Assembly (NCBI GenBank): GCA_002333205.1
Contig: DDAD01000015.1
Coordinates: 13,345-22,215, forward strand
Reading direction: 5' to 3'
DNA from: Pedobacter sp. UBA2067
GTDB taxonomy: Bacteria; Bacteroidota; Bacteroidia; Sphingobacteriales; Sphingobacteriaceae
DNA length: 8,871 bases
The notes below the pieces were generated by a model, which had not been told where the DNA came from, searched no databases, and saw only the letters and a program-made list of their open reading frames with translations. The first letter of the stretch is position 1, and each line of letters begins with the position of its first letter. A program made the position numbers and the translations under genes. Of this stretch, positions 1-6,344 are shown one piece after another.

Positions 1-2071
1 GTGGCATCTTGGAGAAGGTCTGGAAGTATAACACACATCCGTCGCGGTACCATTTGGCCTCCTGTTCCTGTCGCTCCAGTAAATTAGAAACGGCTTTAAA
101 ACGCCCTGCATCAACATACTTGTCCATGTCTGCCCAGCTGTACTTCATCAGTTGCACTGCAGCAACGCCAGTGTAGTAGCGGTCAACAAGCTCATTCCAT
201 AAGGTATTGCCCGATTTAAGTTTGTAATTCCAGGGCAGGTGGTGAAACCACAGCAGGTATTCGTCAGGTGTCGTCTCTACATGCTCAAACATGGCCCGCA
301 CCGGCGGAAAGTATTGAGCCACCGCATTCGTGCCACTGGAAGTTCTGTTGAAGCCAATCCCTGCACCATCTGCTTTGTGGTAGTAGGTAGAGTTCCAGTC
401 TGGCCGCTCCGCGGAATTTACCCATGGACCGGGGCCATAGTGGGTGCCATGACTCATGATGTGGTGCAGCCCCAGCGGCGTCATGTAATTAACAACATAC
501 TCACGTGATTCCATCATCATCTTTTGTACAGGCTCCACAAAGCCACTGTCGTTCGAAAAGGTCATTTTGATCCAGTCTTCCGCAATATCGGATGCCTTCA
601 GTTCATGATCCCAGGCCAGTCTGCCGTAAACATACCAGTTAGACTGATTGAAAATATTCCCGCACCAATTGCTATCGAGGCCTATGTTCGCTACGCCCGC
701 CATGGCGGAAACCTGGTGTTTATCCAAGCTGCCATCCACGATCTTTGCTACGGTCGAACCTTCGCCCTTGCTGTGTGTGTCCGCATCAAGCACTTCTTTG
801 AAATATGTGCCGAGGTAAACAAGGTGTGTAGACTGCCCCAGGTATTCCATGGTAATCTGAAACTCCATCATCTGTGGCGTTTTAGGCATGGCCCCGAAAA
901 GCGGACTGAATGGCTCACGTGGCTGGAAGTCAATCGGTCCATTCTTGATCTGGACAATGACGTTCTTCCGGAAGGTGCCATCCAATGGCTTAAACTCTGA
1001 ATAGGCTTGCTTTGCACGATCTTCAGGCACATTGTTATCATAAACAAATGCACGCCACATCACAATTCCCCCGTGTGGCGCCACCGCATCTGCAAGCATG
1101 TTTGCGCCATCAGCATGGTTGCGTCCATAATTCTGCGGACCAGGCTGGCCTTCTGAATTTGCCTTCACCAAAAAGCCTCCAAAGTCGGGTATGTATTTGT
1201 ATACCTCGGTTGTTTTGTCTTTCCACCATTGCTGCACCGCAGGATCCAGGGGATCTGCCGTTTTTAGTCCGCCAATTTCCATCGGCGCACTAAACCTCGC
1301 GGTCAGATATACCTTGATGCCGTATTTTCTAAACAGGTCTGCCAGTGCCGCCGCTTTTACCAGATATTCCTTCGTCAGGATCTTTGCATTTGCATTGACA
1401 TTCGTCAGCACGGTACCGTTGATGCCTATAGAAGCATTGGCACGCGCATAATCGCGGTATCGTGGGTTTGAAACATCCGGCAGCGTTTTCCAGTCCCAGA
1501 GTGATAAGCCTGCGTAACCGCGTTCCACCGATCTGTCCAGATTGTCCCAGTGGTTTAGCATCCGATGCTGGATCTTCGGGACAGACCTGATGTTCAGCCC
1601 CTTCAGTGACTTGTTCGTTTGCAGCAGCTGCAGGAAGTTAAATACGCCATATAACACACCAGCATCGGCATTGGCGGCAATAACTGTTGCCGGGTTCCCA
1701 TCAATCATCACGGACCGGATCACAAAGCCATCTTTTCCCAAGGACTTTAGGTTCTTCGCCAATGGCAGTGCTGCAATGGCTTTCGAGGAACTTGGCGTGC
1801 CAATAATCAATGCACCCGCGCCAGGACTAGTACCCGCAGCAATCTCCTGGCCCAGTAAACCTTTCAGACCCATGTTTAATTCCTGTTTTGCGGAAATCAG
1901 CAGGTCCGACTTACCGGGAAAGAGCAGTTGTTTAAGTGAGGATTGGTAAGATTCCAGCAACGCTGGATCGTTGATTCTATCATACCGTAGCCATAGGCGG
2001 TAGCCAGATTCGCCATAGCTCTGGCTGCAGAGCAGCAGGAGCAGGATTAATGCACACAAGTTTTTTTTCAT
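1..2071 (-). CDS. aguA: GH67 xylan alpha-1,2-glucuronidase, secreted; 3' end beyond window edge
   Basis: This enzyme removes (4-O-methyl)glucuronic acid from the non-reducing-end xylose of short xylo-oligosaccharides (known for GH67). The frame is open from ATG 2071 to the window edge, giving 690 visible residues. Family members run about 680-730, so only the extreme C-terminus is missing. Residues 1-20 are a signal peptide (MKKN, then a Leu-rich core) with a plausible cleavage after SYG, and the mature protein begins ESGYRLWLRYDRI, a typical GH67 opening. Other hallmarks are MLNHWDNLDRSVERGYAG (171-188) and KANSEGQPGP around Glu307, the expected general acid. Asp381 (GPIDFQPREP) and Glu409 (ITMEYLG) lie exactly 28 residues apart, as do the Asp/Glu pair of Cellvibrio GlcA67A (365/393). 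It follows the GH115 stop by 6 bp and is the third gene of the operon. No Shine-Dalgarno sequence is seen. The family call is very secure; the symbol is by family convention. Confidence 0.95.
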   Translation of the reverse strand, partial: MKKNLCALILLLLLCSQSYGESGYRLWLRYDRINDPALLESYQSSLKQLLFPGKSDLLISAKQELNMGLKGLLGQEIAAGTSPGAGALIIGTPSSSKAIAALPLAKNLKSLGKDGFVIRSVMIDGNPATVIAANADAGVLYGVFNFLQLLQTNKSLKGLNIRSVPKIQHRMLNHWDNLDRSVERGYAGLSLWDWKTLPDVSNPRYRDYARANASIGINGTVLTNVNANAKILTKEYLVKAAALADLFRKYGIKVYLTARFSAPMEIGGLKTADPLDPAVQQWWKDKTTEVYKYIPDFGGFLVKANSEGQPGPQNYGRNHADGANMLADAVAPHGGIVMWRAFVYDNNVPEDRAKQAYSEFKPLDGTFRKNVIVQIKNGPIDFQPREPFSPLFGAMPKTPQMMEFQITMEYLGQSTHLVYLGTYFKEVLDADTHSKGEGSTVAKIVDGSLDKHQVSAMAGVANIGLDSNWCGNIFNQSNWYVYGRLAWDHELKASDIAEDWIKMTFSNDSGFVEPVQKMMMESREYVVNYMTPLGLHHIMSHGTHYGPGPWVNSAERPDWNSTYYHKADGAGIGFNRTSSGTNAVAQYFPPVRAMFEHVETTPDEYLLWFHHLPWNYKLKSGNTLWNELVDRYYTGVAAVQLMKYSWADMDKYVDAGRFKAVSNLLERQEQEAKWYRDGCVLYFQTFSKMP

Positions 2072-2077
2072 ATCTGG

Positions 2078-4927
2078 TTATGGTTTAAATGCACTTTTCG
2101 GTGGACCAAGGTAGGTCTCTTCTATATGGCTTTCAGGGCTTACAACCAAGCGCTGCAACACGATACCTGGATCGACCATCCAGATCTTCAAAGTATGTGC
2201 GCCCGCTGTTTTTACCTGGTGTATACTGGTTTGGATGTTGATGTTCTCCGCTACATTGGTATCCCAGTTCCTCGCGGCCTGCTCAGGATTGATGTTTAGC
2301 AGTTGTGGCTTTTCGTCGTCAATTGATACTGCATAAACCAGGCTTTTGTTGTTCTGGAAGTTCAGCGTAGGAGAGAGGTAGGCTGCAACTTTGATCGGGC
2401 CCGAAGTGCTCGTGTTAATCAAATACTCCAATACGGGACTGTCTGCAGTGCCCGGAATTGCCGCTTTCGCTGTTACCGGGAAAGGTGTTACCCCGGCAGC
2501 AGTGCGGCCATGGCCCGGAAGTACCTTCCAGGATGCTGAGGTGCCAGGCTTGGCGCTGCTGTAATCGGCTGCTTCAATCGCGATAACCGCATCATCAGGA
2601 ATAAAGCCTCTCGTAACTGAAGCGTATTGTTTAATCACAGCGTATATGGTGAAACGCTGTTTGCCACTGCTGATCTTAATTGGTACGACCTGATCTGTAG
2701 CGGGTGCCTTAGACCAGTCAATATTTACCCAAACACGGGTTTCCTCATCAACCTGGCCTGCCTTACTGCTCAGCTTGATCCAAGGGCTTTTGCACTCCAT
2801 TTTGTACCCGAAACTGCCCTTCCCTTTATTATAAATGTCAATATAGTGCCGCCTGTTACTGTAAGGATTAAACTCCGGTAGTGTGTCTGCCGCCGCAGCA
2901 ATGGATATGCCCATTGTAGCTTTCTCCAAAGGCTGTACGAGCTTCAATTCCGGCATCTTATTCGAGTCGGGCTGCTGCCAGTAGGTGTAGCCAATGTGGG
3001 TCTGGTCCATCAGGTGTGCCCATTTGCCAGCGGCCAGGGTGTCGTTGTAATATCTGGTGATCTGCGCGTCTCTTGCGTAAAACTGCCTCGCTTTTGCTGC
3101 TTCCGTGTTGGCCGACATCCGGTTCTCTGCCGCATAAGCGTGATTTTTAGCAACCGCCAAATAGAGGTTGTAAAGATTTGAAGAGGCTTCAACAGGATGT
3201 AAGACCAGCTGATAGTAGGCGTCCTGATAAGCTGGCGCCAGTTGTTTGCCCAAAGCTTTTGCTTTTGCCAGCAGTGCATTATAATCCGCTGTAACACGTT
3301 CAAATTCTGAATGCCTGCTCAGGCTATAGGTCGTTTGATCCAGTAGTTCTGGCTTGCGGCGCCCATTGTACATGCTGTATTCTGACAGTATAGCCCCAAT
3401 TTCCGCTGCATGTTTTTCCCCGAACTGTTTTGCGGCCCAGTTGGCGGTGTACTGTTCCAGGTCCTCTGCCTGTATGCGCTCCGGATTCCAGGCATAATCC
3501 AGGAAGAAGCTTATTGGAAACTCCATAGGCTTCAAATCGCCTACATTGACGATCCAGATTTGTCTTGCTTTATACTGATAAGCCAGATGCATCTGCTCCC
3601 AGGTTTTGGAAATTGGATTCGTATTGATCCATTTGTAATTCCGTGGACCACCTACATAATCAAAATGATAATAGATCCCATAGCCGCCTTTACGGGCCGG
3701 GGAGTCTAATGAAGGTAGCTTGCGTATGTTGCCCCAATTATCATCACACAACAATAAGGTAATATCATCTGGTACGCGCATACCGCGGTCATAATAATCC
3801 TGCACTTCCTTGTATAGTGCCCAGAGCTGCGGTGTCTCTGCAGCTTTTTTCTTGGTTACCGACTCAATGATGCCGCGCTGGTCTGTAACGATGCGCTCGA
3901 GCAAGCTAATGTTGCTTTCCTCGCTCATGGGTTCATCGCCATCACCCCGCATGCCAACGGTTACAATGCTTTCATTGTTCGCCATACGGCTGATGCCATC
4001 TCTCCAGAATTGCTGTAGCTGCTGTGCATTGGTGTTATAGTTCCAGGCACCCTTTCCGAACCTGCGCCATTCATCATGCGCACGCATGAGTGGCTCGTGG
4101 TGGGAGGTACCGATCACCACGCCATAGTCGTTGGCGAGCCTGGCATTTTCAGGATCATCAGCATAAAAAGCATTGCCCCACATGGCTGGCCATAGGTAAT
4201 TGCCTTTTAGGCGCAGGATCAACTCGAATACATTCGCATAGAACTTATGGTTGAAGCCACCGAATTTCGCGGCGGCCCAACCAGAGAGCGCCGGGGCTTC
4301 GTCGTTTAAAAAGATCCCCCGGTATTTTATTGCCGGCGCACCCGAAGTAAACCGGCCCGAACGAATGTATATATTTTCATGTTTCACAACCGGAACATCA
4401 GCCCACCAATACCAGGGAGACACGCCAATCTGTTCGGAAAGCGTGTAAAGTCCGTAAATCACACCCCGCTTATCACTTCCTGCAATTACCAGTGCTTCTT
4501 CCACGCCGGGAAATGGTTGCGATACCTTTTGGATCAGGTGGTTCTCCCAGGTCCCCGCAATACCACCCAGGTCCAGTTTGCCGCTCTTAGCCAAACGATC
4601 TATGGCCGTATGCTGACCAATAATCCCTGCAATAATCAGGTATTTACCTTGCAGTTTATTCGTCGTCTTGAGGGTTCTGCCGCTTACCAGCGCCACATCC
4701 TTCCGAAAGTCCTCAAGCGTTCGCTTTACACCTGCGTTTTCAGCTTCTTCCACGTAGAGCTGTGCCATTTCATTGCCGTTTATTAAAGGGAAATGTCCGG
4801 AACCAGGCTCAAAGGAAACCATTTGCTGATTGGCGGTAAGGTTGGAAACCTGCGCAGAGACGGTTGTGTGCAGCACGGCAGCCAACAGCATGCAAACGGA
4901 TGCGCGAAAAAACTTCAGGGAAATCAT
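2078..4927 (-). CDS. GH115 xylan alpha-1,2-glucuronidase, secreted
   Basis: GH115 enzymes release (4-O-methyl)glucuronic acid from xylan and, unlike GH67, can act on internal xylose residues (family knowledge). The protein has 949 residues, normal for the family. Residues 1-25 are a signal peptide with a likely cut VSA|QVS. An N-terminal alpha/beta domain covers about 40-190 (SDKRGVIYGLYTLSEQIG, PWYWWADVPV). A TIM-barrel catalytic domain covers about 195-480, with RGIFLNDE (203-210), SHHEPL (275-280), GMRGDGDEPM (325-334), LLLCDDNWGN (391-400), a Tyr/Gly-rich segment at 414-430 and NVGDLKPMEFP (461-471). A helical region covers about 485-650. A beta-sandwich-like segment at about 680-770 is followed by the GH115 C-terminal domain (about 772-930, WKVLPGHGRT, AVSIDDEKPQ, KIWMVDPG). 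I do not assign catalytic residues, because I cannot number them confidently against a solved structure. It starts 12 bp after the GH10 stop and is co-transcribed with its neighbours. No truncation or frameshift is visible. Confidence 0.95.
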   Translation of the reverse strand: MISLKFFRASVCMLLAAVLHTTVSAQVSNLTANQQMVSFEPGSGHFPLINGNEMAQLYVEEAENAGVKRTLEDFRKDVALVSGRTLKTTNKLQGKYLIIAGIIGQHTAIDRLAKSGKLDLGGIAGTWENHLIQKVSQPFPGVEEALVIAGSDKRGVIYGLYTLSEQIGVSPWYWWADVPVVKHENIYIRSGRFTSGAPAIKYRGIFLNDEAPALSGWAAAKFGGFNHKFYANVFELILRLKGNYLWPAMWGNAFYADDPENARLANDYGVVIGTSHHEPLMRAHDEWRRFGKGAWNYNTNAQQLQQFWRDGISRMANNESIVTVGMRGDGDEPMSEESNISLLERIVTDQRGIIESVTKKKAAETPQLWALYKEVQDYYDRGMRVPDDITLLLCDDNWGNIRKLPSLDSPARKGGYGIYYHFDYVGGPRNYKWINTNPISKTWEQMHLAYQYKARQIWIVNVGDLKPMEFPISFFLDYAWNPERIQAEDLEQYTANWAAKQFGEKHAAEIGAILSEYSMYNGRRKPELLDQTTYSLSRHSEFERVTADYNALLAKAKALGKQLAPAYQDAYYQLVLHPVEASSNLYNLYLAVAKNHAYAAENRMSANTEAAKARQFYARDAQITRYYNDTLAAGKWAHLMDQTHIGYTYWQQPDSNKMPELKLVQPLEKATMGISIAAAADTLPEFNPYSNRRHYIDIYNKGKGSFGYKMECKSPWIKLSSKAGQVDEETRVWVNIDWSKAPATDQVVPIKISSGKQRFTIYAVIKQYASVTRGFIPDDAVIAIEAADYSSAKPGTSASWKVLPGHGRTAAGVTPFPVTAKAAIPGTADSPVLEYLINTSTSGPIKVAAYLSPTLNFQNNKSLVYAVSIDDEKPQLLNINPEQAARNWDTNVAENINIQTSIHQVKTAGAHTLKIWMVDPGIVLQRLVVSPESHIEETYLGPPKSAFKP

Positions 4928-4939
4928 AGTTTGGGGATT

Positions 4940-6016
4940 TTAAAACTTTGTAACACTCCAGAACGCCTTCTTAGGCTTGTAGTCCTGATCAAAAAGTAAG
5001 GGGTAGTTTTTTCTGCCTTCTACAGGATACGTGTCCAGCCAGCTGTACCTATCCGATACGTTCCAGAAAGTAACGCCAGTCAGGGTAGCACGCTCCTGTC
5101 GCAAGACTTCAAAGATCTCCGCGTACTTGGCGCTTTGTTTCTCCTCCATCGTTTTGGTATAGGGTTGTTGCTCTCCCGGGCGTAGCTTTCGCCGCTCCTT
5201 CTCCCATGGGTACACGGATACATCCATCTCGGTAATCTGAACCTTTAAACCCAGGGAGGCAAACTGCTGGATCGTTTCCTGGAGTTCTGTTTTGCTGGGC
5301 TCGAATAAGGACCAATGTCCCTGCAGTCCAACACCATGGATGGGTACTCCCTGATCTTTAAGTTGTTTCAGTAGTCGAAAAATACGCTCCCTTTTTTCCG
5401 GGCGCTCCGTGTTATAGTCGTTATAAAATAGCTGTGCTTCCGGATCTGCTTCATGTGCATATTCAAATGCCTTAGCGATGTATTCTTCGCCACAGACATT
5501 AAGCCACTCAGACGGACGAAGGAAGTTTGCAGGATTGTCATCAATGGCTTCGTTGACAACATCCCAGGCGTAGATCTTGCCTTTATAGCGCTGTACCACT
5601 GTATGGATATGATCACGTAAACGGGTTAACAAACTATCCTTAGATACCTGCGAACCATCCGGATGCTTAAACAGCCATTTCGGCGTTTGTTCATGCCAAC
5701 ACAAGTTGTGTCCTCTTACTTTTAATTTGTTGTCTACCGCAAAGGCGACAATTGCATCGGATTCCGCCCAGTTATACTGATTCTGAACTGGGTGAATAGG
5801 ACCCATCTTCATTGCATTTTCCGGGGTAATGCTGTTGAAATGTTTAAGAATGAACTTACCTTCCTCGCCCTTCAGCGATTTTCCGGAAACCGCGACGCCC
5901 ATCGGGAAATAGGAACTATAGTAATCTTTAAGCCCTTTGTCCGGATCAATTCTCTTTGCAATTTGAAAGGAGCACAATACGAATATTGCCGCGCCAAGTG
6001 CCACAGATCTTCTCAT
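4940..6016 (-). CDS. GH10 endo-1,4-beta-xylanase
   Basis: This is a single-domain GH10 xylanase of 358 residues that hydrolyses the beta-1,4-xylan backbone. Hallmarks run in order: ITPENAMKMG (63-72), RGHNLCWHEQTP (101-112), WDVVNEAI with the acid/base Glu156, GVGLQGHW (228-235), ITEMDV with the nucleophile Glu263, and TFWNVSDRYSW (316-326). No carbohydrate-binding module or linker is present. Residues 1-20 form a short Arg-Arg-led hydrophobic export signal. The cleavage site is unclear: there is no good AxA site, and Cys15 follows Val-Leu rather than the usual small residue of a lipobox. Surface, periplasmic or released location therefore stays open. ATG 6016 is chosen because it precedes the signal and no in-frame ATG lies just upstream. 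It is the first gene of the operon with GH115 and GH67, which process the uronic-acid-capped oligosaccharides that GH10 enzymes produce. Confidence 0.96.
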   Translation of the reverse strand: MRRSVALGAAIFVLCSFQIAKRIDPDKGLKDYYSSYFPMGVAVSGKSLKGEEGKFILKHFNSITPENAMKMGPIHPVQNQYNWAESDAIVAFAVDNKLKVRGHNLCWHEQTPKWLFKHPDGSQVSKDSLLTRLRDHIHTVVQRYKGKIYAWDVVNEAIDDNPANFLRPSEWLNVCGEEYIAKAFEYAHEADPEAQLFYNDYNTERPEKRERIFRLLKQLKDQGVPIHGVGLQGHWSLFEPSKTELQETIQQFASLGLKVQITEMDVSVYPWEKERRKLRPGEQQPYTKTMEEKQSAKYAEIFEVLRQERATLTGVTFWNVSDRYSWLDTYPVEGRKNYPLLFDQDYKPKKAFWSVTKF

Positions 6017-6031
6017 TTCATACGGTTTAAT

Positions 6032-6040
6032 GCAATCGAT
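6032..6040. repeat. GCAATCGAT motif, copy 1 (GH10-proximal)
   Basis: This nine-base word with a palindromic ATCGAT core lies in the predicted leader of the GH10 operon. An identical copy lies at 6277-6285 close to the GH43 promoter candidate. The pair brackets the divergent region and may be a shared regulator site; chance recurrence cannot be excluded at this length. Confidence 0.35.
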
Positions 6041-6042
6041 AT

Positions 6043-6061
6043 TATTTGGTTAATCCAAATA
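6043..6061. repeat. Inverted repeat TATTTGG-N5-CCAAATA over the GH10 operon start site
   Basis: The 7-bp arms TATTTGG (6043-6049) and CCAAATA (6055-6061) are perfectly complementary around TTAAT (6050-6054). The repeat overlaps the predicted -7 element and the predicted transcription start of the GH10 operon. That is where a repressor operator would sit. It could alternatively form a weak hairpin at the 5' end of the mRNA, but the GC content is low. Confidence 0.5.
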
Positions 6062-6087
6062 TGCTGAATTGATATGGATTATTCAAA
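6056..6087 (-). promoter_or_regulatory. Predicted Bacteroidota-type promoter for the GH10-GH115-GH67 operon
   Basis: Read on the minus strand, a perfect -33 element TTTG (6087-6084) is followed by 20 nt and then CATATTTG (6063-6056). The latter matches the -7 consensus TAnnTTTG at five of six specified positions. This would place the transcription start near 6049 and leave a leader of roughly 30 nt before the GH10 ATG at 6016. The pattern comes from established Bacteroides promoter studies; use here is inferred from sequence match and position only. Confidence 0.55.
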
Positions 6088-6172
6088 CCCTCACCGGTTT
6101 ATTGATGCTATTTAATGCTTAACTCAAGTTTATCAAGGATTTAAGGCTCATAAATAGCCTGCCAATATGTAT

Positions 6173-6203
6173 GTCAGTTACATTTTAATTGAAGTCAGGT
6201 AAC
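6173..6203. repeat. Direct repeat GTCAG(T/G)TA(A)C with 21-bp period
   Basis: GTCAGTTAC begins at 6173 and GTCAGGTAAC begins at 6194. They are in the same orientation and 21 bp apart, two helical turns. This spacing places both on one face of the DNA. That is the usual arrangement of half-sites for AraC-family regulators and for the AraC-type output domains of hybrid two-component sensors that control many Bacteroidota glycan loci. It lies mid-way between the two gene starts. Only two copies are present. Confidence 0.4.
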
Positions 6204-6241
6204 GTGTTTGGGCTAATTTGATCCAATATGCTGGAAGTCTA

Positions 6242-6265
6242 TTGTATTATTATACAACAATATTG
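6242..6265. repeat. Adjacent palindromes TTGTAT-TATT-ATACAA and CAATATTG
   Basis: TTGTAT (6242-6247) and ATACAA (6252-6257) form a 6-bp-arm inverted repeat around TATT. The perfect palindrome CAATATTG (6258-6265) abuts it directly. Both lie just upstream of the proposed GH43 promoter. The sequence is AT-rich, so such palindromes arise easily; an operator role is only possible. Confidence 0.35.
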
Positions 6266-6276
6266 CAGCAATTTGA

Positions 6277-6287
6277 GCAATCGATTG
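6277..6287. repeat. GCAATCGAT motif, copy 2, inside the palindrome CAATCGATTG
   Basis: This is the second copy of the GCAATCGAT word. Here it extends into a perfect 10-bp palindrome CAATCGATTG (6278-6287) whose right end overlaps the proposed -33 element of the GH43 promoter. A protein bound here would compete with RNA polymerase, which fits an operator, but this is inference from position. Confidence 0.4.
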
Positions 6288-6314
6288 TGGGCTGATCATT
6301 TTTTACTATTTTAG
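6284..6314 (+). promoter_or_regulatory. Candidate promoter for the GH43 gene
   Basis: ATTG (6284-6287) followed by 19 nt and TATTTTAG (6307-6314) resembles the Bacteroidota TTTG / TAnnTTTG pattern with one mismatch in each element. It would start transcription near 6320, about 25 nt before the GH43 ATG. It is weaker than the opposite promoter and could need an activator. No better match was found closer to the gene. Confidence 0.35.
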
Positions 6315-6344
6315 ATACCGTTGAAACAACCTTACCTTATTACT

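Larger units (their letters stand above)
6017..6344. promoter_or_regulatory. Divergent intergenic regulatory region between the GH10 operon and GH43
   Basis: This 328-bp AT-rich stretch separates two divergently transcribed xylanolytic units and holds no credible gene. It contains a promoter candidate near each end and several repeats: a 7-bp-arm inverted repeat at 6043-6061, GCAATCGAT at 6032-6040 and again at 6277-6285, related copies of ATCCAA(A)TATGCTG at 6053 and 6221, GTCAG-containing direct repeats at 6173 and 6194, and palindromes at 6242-6257, 6258-6265 and 6278-6287. Co-regulation of both units by a xylan- or xylose-responsive regulator is an inference. No regulator gene is in the window. 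Confidence 0.7.

Noticed and set aside
239..1949. Plus-strand and other-frame open frames opposite the GH67 gene (for example 239-508, 524-1000, 1542-1949)
   Set aside because: They are antisense or out-of-frame shadows of a well-supported GH67 reading frame; the translations show no family features and have odd composition.
2027..2029. Cys15 of the GH67 signal as a lipoprotein anchor
   Set aside because: The preceding residues are Leu-Leu-Leu, which does not fit a lipobox, and a normal signal peptidase I site (SYG|E) follows five residues later.
2061..2068. Run of eight A (sense strand) right after the GH67 ATG, as a possible slippage or phase-variation tract
   Set aside because: It encodes the usual Lys-rich start of a signal peptide; eight bases is short and no alternate frame product is sensible.
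2627..5616. Antisense and overlapping frames within GH115 and GH10 (for example 4379-4786, 3410-3709, 5109-5315)
   Set aside because: They fall entirely inside strongly conserved enzymes on the other strand or frame, with no recognisable domain.
6013..6021. ATG-AAA-TGA mini-frame overlapping the GH10 start
   Set aside because: Two codons only; in an AT-rich leader such an arrangement occurs easily, and there is no other sign of translational control.
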